NCBI GenBank assembly: GCA_902790015.1
Contig: CADAQF010000004.1
Location: forward strand, 1-64,000
Reading direction: 5' to 3'
Origin: an uncultured Eubacteriales bacterium
Lineage (GTDB): Bacteria > Bacillota > Clostridia > Christensenellales > Aristaeellaceae
DNA length: 64,000 nt
Shown here: piece after piece, positions 62,518-64,000 of the stretch
Layout: each line of letters begins with the position of its first letter
Numbering within the stretch: the first letter of the stretch is position 1
Notes under the pieces: generated by a model
What the model was told of the DNA's origin: nothing
Seen by the model: the letters and a program-made list of their open reading frames with translations, nothing else
Databases searched by the model: none
Position numbers and translations under genes: made by a program

Positions 62518-64000
62518 ATGGATGCGTGGAAAACCCGGAAGACCTGGCTCAATATGTTTTCCCGTCTGCCCGGCGAAGCGGCCCGTACGCCTGAGGAAAC
62601 GGCCCGCGCGGAGCTTAACTGCTTTCTTGAATCTCACCCGGAAGAAAGCTGCACGCTTTCAGTCCGGGAGGACATGGGGGAGGACTATATCCTGACCGAC
62701 ACCGGCGTGACCGGCGGCAGCGCAGGCATCCTTTACGGCGCGTACCGCTGGATGGCATGCCGTGCCCTCCGTGTGCCGCTTCCTTCTGGCAAACAGTCGC
62801 CCGCCTGCGCGCTCAGGATGCTGAACGCCTGGGACAATATGGACGGCACGATCGAGCGCGGCTACGCCGGCAGGTCTCTGTGGTTTGAGGGCGGCCGCTT
62901 CTCCTATGATCCCGCCCGCATCCGCCAGCTGGGCCGGATGCTGGCCAGCGTGGGCATCAACGTCCTGTGCCTGAACAACGTGAACGTGCGCGAGCCTGCG
63001 CAGGGCCTGATCAGCGAGACCCTGGACGAGCTTGCCAGCTTTGCCGCGCTGCTCAGGCCCTTCGCCGTCCGGCTGATGGTGGCGGTGGACTTTGCCCAGC
63101 CGGTCCGGGAGGGGCTGGATACGGCGGATCCGCTTTCCCCTGAGGTGCAGCGCTTCTGGGCGGAAAAGGCCAAAAAGGTTTGGGAAGCCATACCGGACCT
63201 GGCTGGCTTCCTGGTCAAGGCGGACAGCGAGCACCGCCCCGGCCCTCATACCTACGGGCGCGATCACGCGGACGGCGCCAACATGCTGGCCCGGGCCGTG
63301 GCACCCTATGGCGGCGTCATCCTCTGGCGCGCCTTCGTCTACAACTGCCTTCAGGACTGGCGGGACCAGAAGACGGACCGTCCCAAGGCCGCCTATGCCC
63401 TCTATCAGCCGATGGACGGGCGGTTCTGTGAAAACGTCATCCTGCAGGTCAAGAACGGCCCCTATGATTTTCAGGTGCGGGAGCCGCTGTCTCCCCTGTT
63501 TTACGGCATGGAACACACCAGGCTGGCCCTGGAGGTGCAGCTGGCCCAGGAATACACCGGCCATCAGATCGACCTGTACTATATGGCCCCCATGTGGGAG
63601 GAGCTTCGGGCCGAAATGCCCGCGGGCAGTGTAGCGGCGGTGGCCGCCGTCACCAACCTGGGGCGCGATGACAACTGGACGGGCCATCCCTTCGCCGCGG
63701 CGAACCTGTTCGCCTACGGCCGTTTCGCGTGGGATCCGGCGTCGGACGCCGAAGCCGTCGCCCGGGAATGGGCGGCGCTGTCCTACGCCCTGGACGAAAG
63801 TCAGCGGGAAACGCTCGTTTCCCTGCTCATGAGCAGCCGGGCCATCTACGAGCAGTATACCGCCAACCTCGGCCTGGACTGGATGATAGAGCCCGGCCAC
63901 CACTACGGTCCCAACCCTTATGGCTATGAGTTCAGCCCCTGGGGCACCTACAACCGGGCGGACCGCTTTGGCGTCGGGGTGGACCGGACCAGCCGGGGCA
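62518..64000 (+). CDS. GH67 alpha-glucuronidase (5' part)
   Basis: The frame begins at ATG 62518, 4 bases after the GH39 stop, and runs off the window end after 494 codons. LNAWDNMDGTIERGYAGRSLWF, SVGINVLCLNNVNV, DLAGFLVKADSEHRPGPHTYGRDHADGANMLARAV and WTGHPFAAANLFAYGRFAWDP are diagnostic of GH67 alpha-glucuronidases, which remove 4-O-methylglucuronic acid from xylo-oligosaccharides. The absence of a signal peptide agrees with an intracellular enzyme. The C-terminal quarter is missing. Confidence 0.9.
   Translation, partial: MDAWKTRKTWLNMFSRLPGEAARTPEETARAELNCFLESHPEESCTLSVREDMGEDYILTDTGVTGGSAGILYGAYRWMACRALRVPLPSGKQSPACALRMLNAWDNMDGTIERGYAGRSLWFEGGRFSYDPARIRQLGRMLASVGINVLCLNNVNVREPAQGLISETLDELASFAALLRPFAVRLMVAVDFAQPVREGLDTADPLSPEVQRFWAEKAKKVWEAIPDLAGFLVKADSEHRPGPHTYGRDHADGANMLARAVAPYGGVILWRAFVYNCLQDWRDQKTDRPKAAYALYQPMDGRFCENVILQVKNGPYDFQVREPLSPLFYGMEHTRLALEVQLAQEYTGHQIDLYYMAPMWEELRAEMPAGSVAAVAAVTNLGRDDNWTGHPFAAANLFAYGRFAWDPASDAEAVAREWAALSYALDESQRETLVSLLMSSRAIYEQYTANLGLDWMIEPGHHYGPNPYGYEFSPWGTYNRADRFGVGVDRTSRG

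Overview
The window looks like the chromosome of a high-GC, anaerobic, Gram-positive Clostridia-type bacterium, probably from a gut or rumen. Direct signs are a SCIFF peptide with its radical SAM maturase, a reverse-type rubrerythrin, an addB homologue, a polymerase I whose proofreading domain is degenerate, a probable cysteine T-box leader, and xylan-degrading enzymes of families GH51, GH2, GH39 and GH67. The exact lineage is an inference; an uncultured Christensenellales-like group would fit. Almost all of the sequence is ordinary, dense chromosome with overlapping ATGA or TGATG gene junctions.

Layout. 1-2.4 kb: a minus-strand operon (class I glutamine amidotransferase-like hydrolase, phosphoesterase, SDR oxidoreductase) with a near-consensus promoter divergent from polA. 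2.6-13.8 kb: polA-coaE, then a lytic transglycosylase, an orphan peptide-binding protein and a peptidoglycan-binding protein, an aminotransferase, a YigZ protein and two peptidases. 13.7-17.1 kb: a degenerate receiver protein, alr, a sugar nucleotidyltransferase and a GNAT acetyltransferase.

17.3-20.5 kb is the most unusual part. A complete rubrerythrin gene is followed by five short units, each holding one or two small same-strand genes and each ending in a diverged copy of the last 57 or so bases of the rubrerythrin gene. The genes are a helix-hairpin-helix protein, a GlsB/YeaQ membrane protein, a nucleotidyltransferase with a broken HEPN gene, a zinc-ribbon membrane protein, and an intact MntA/HepT-type pair. 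The layout resembles an integron cassette array that uses the rubrerythrin 3' end as its repeated attachment sequence, but no recombinase is present in the window. I treat this as the main candidate for an undescribed system.

20.6-32 kb is partly accessory: a frameshifted double-glycine-leader peptide gene, a BspA-like secreted protein, a second double-glycine-like small protein, an ABC-2 exporter with two permeases, a GH51 arabinofuranosidase, a 5-formyl-THF cyclo-ligase, a compositionally different EF-hand protein, a methyltransferase and argH. 31.9-37.7 kb: SCIFF and its maturase, an Orn/Lys/Arg decarboxylase-family enzyme, pepT and dnaX. 37.7-45.7 kb: birA, a WYL-type regulator, a comEA-like gene, cysS and cysE under a probable T-box, ppk and a membrane phosphoesterase. 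45.8-57.6 kb is mostly DNA repair and housekeeping (addB, pcrA, ligA, an RluA synthase, a HAD phosphatase, a YbaK deacylase). 57.6-64 kb is a hemicellulose locus (GH2, GH39, GH67) that runs off the end of the window. No rRNA, tRNA or CRISPR was seen.
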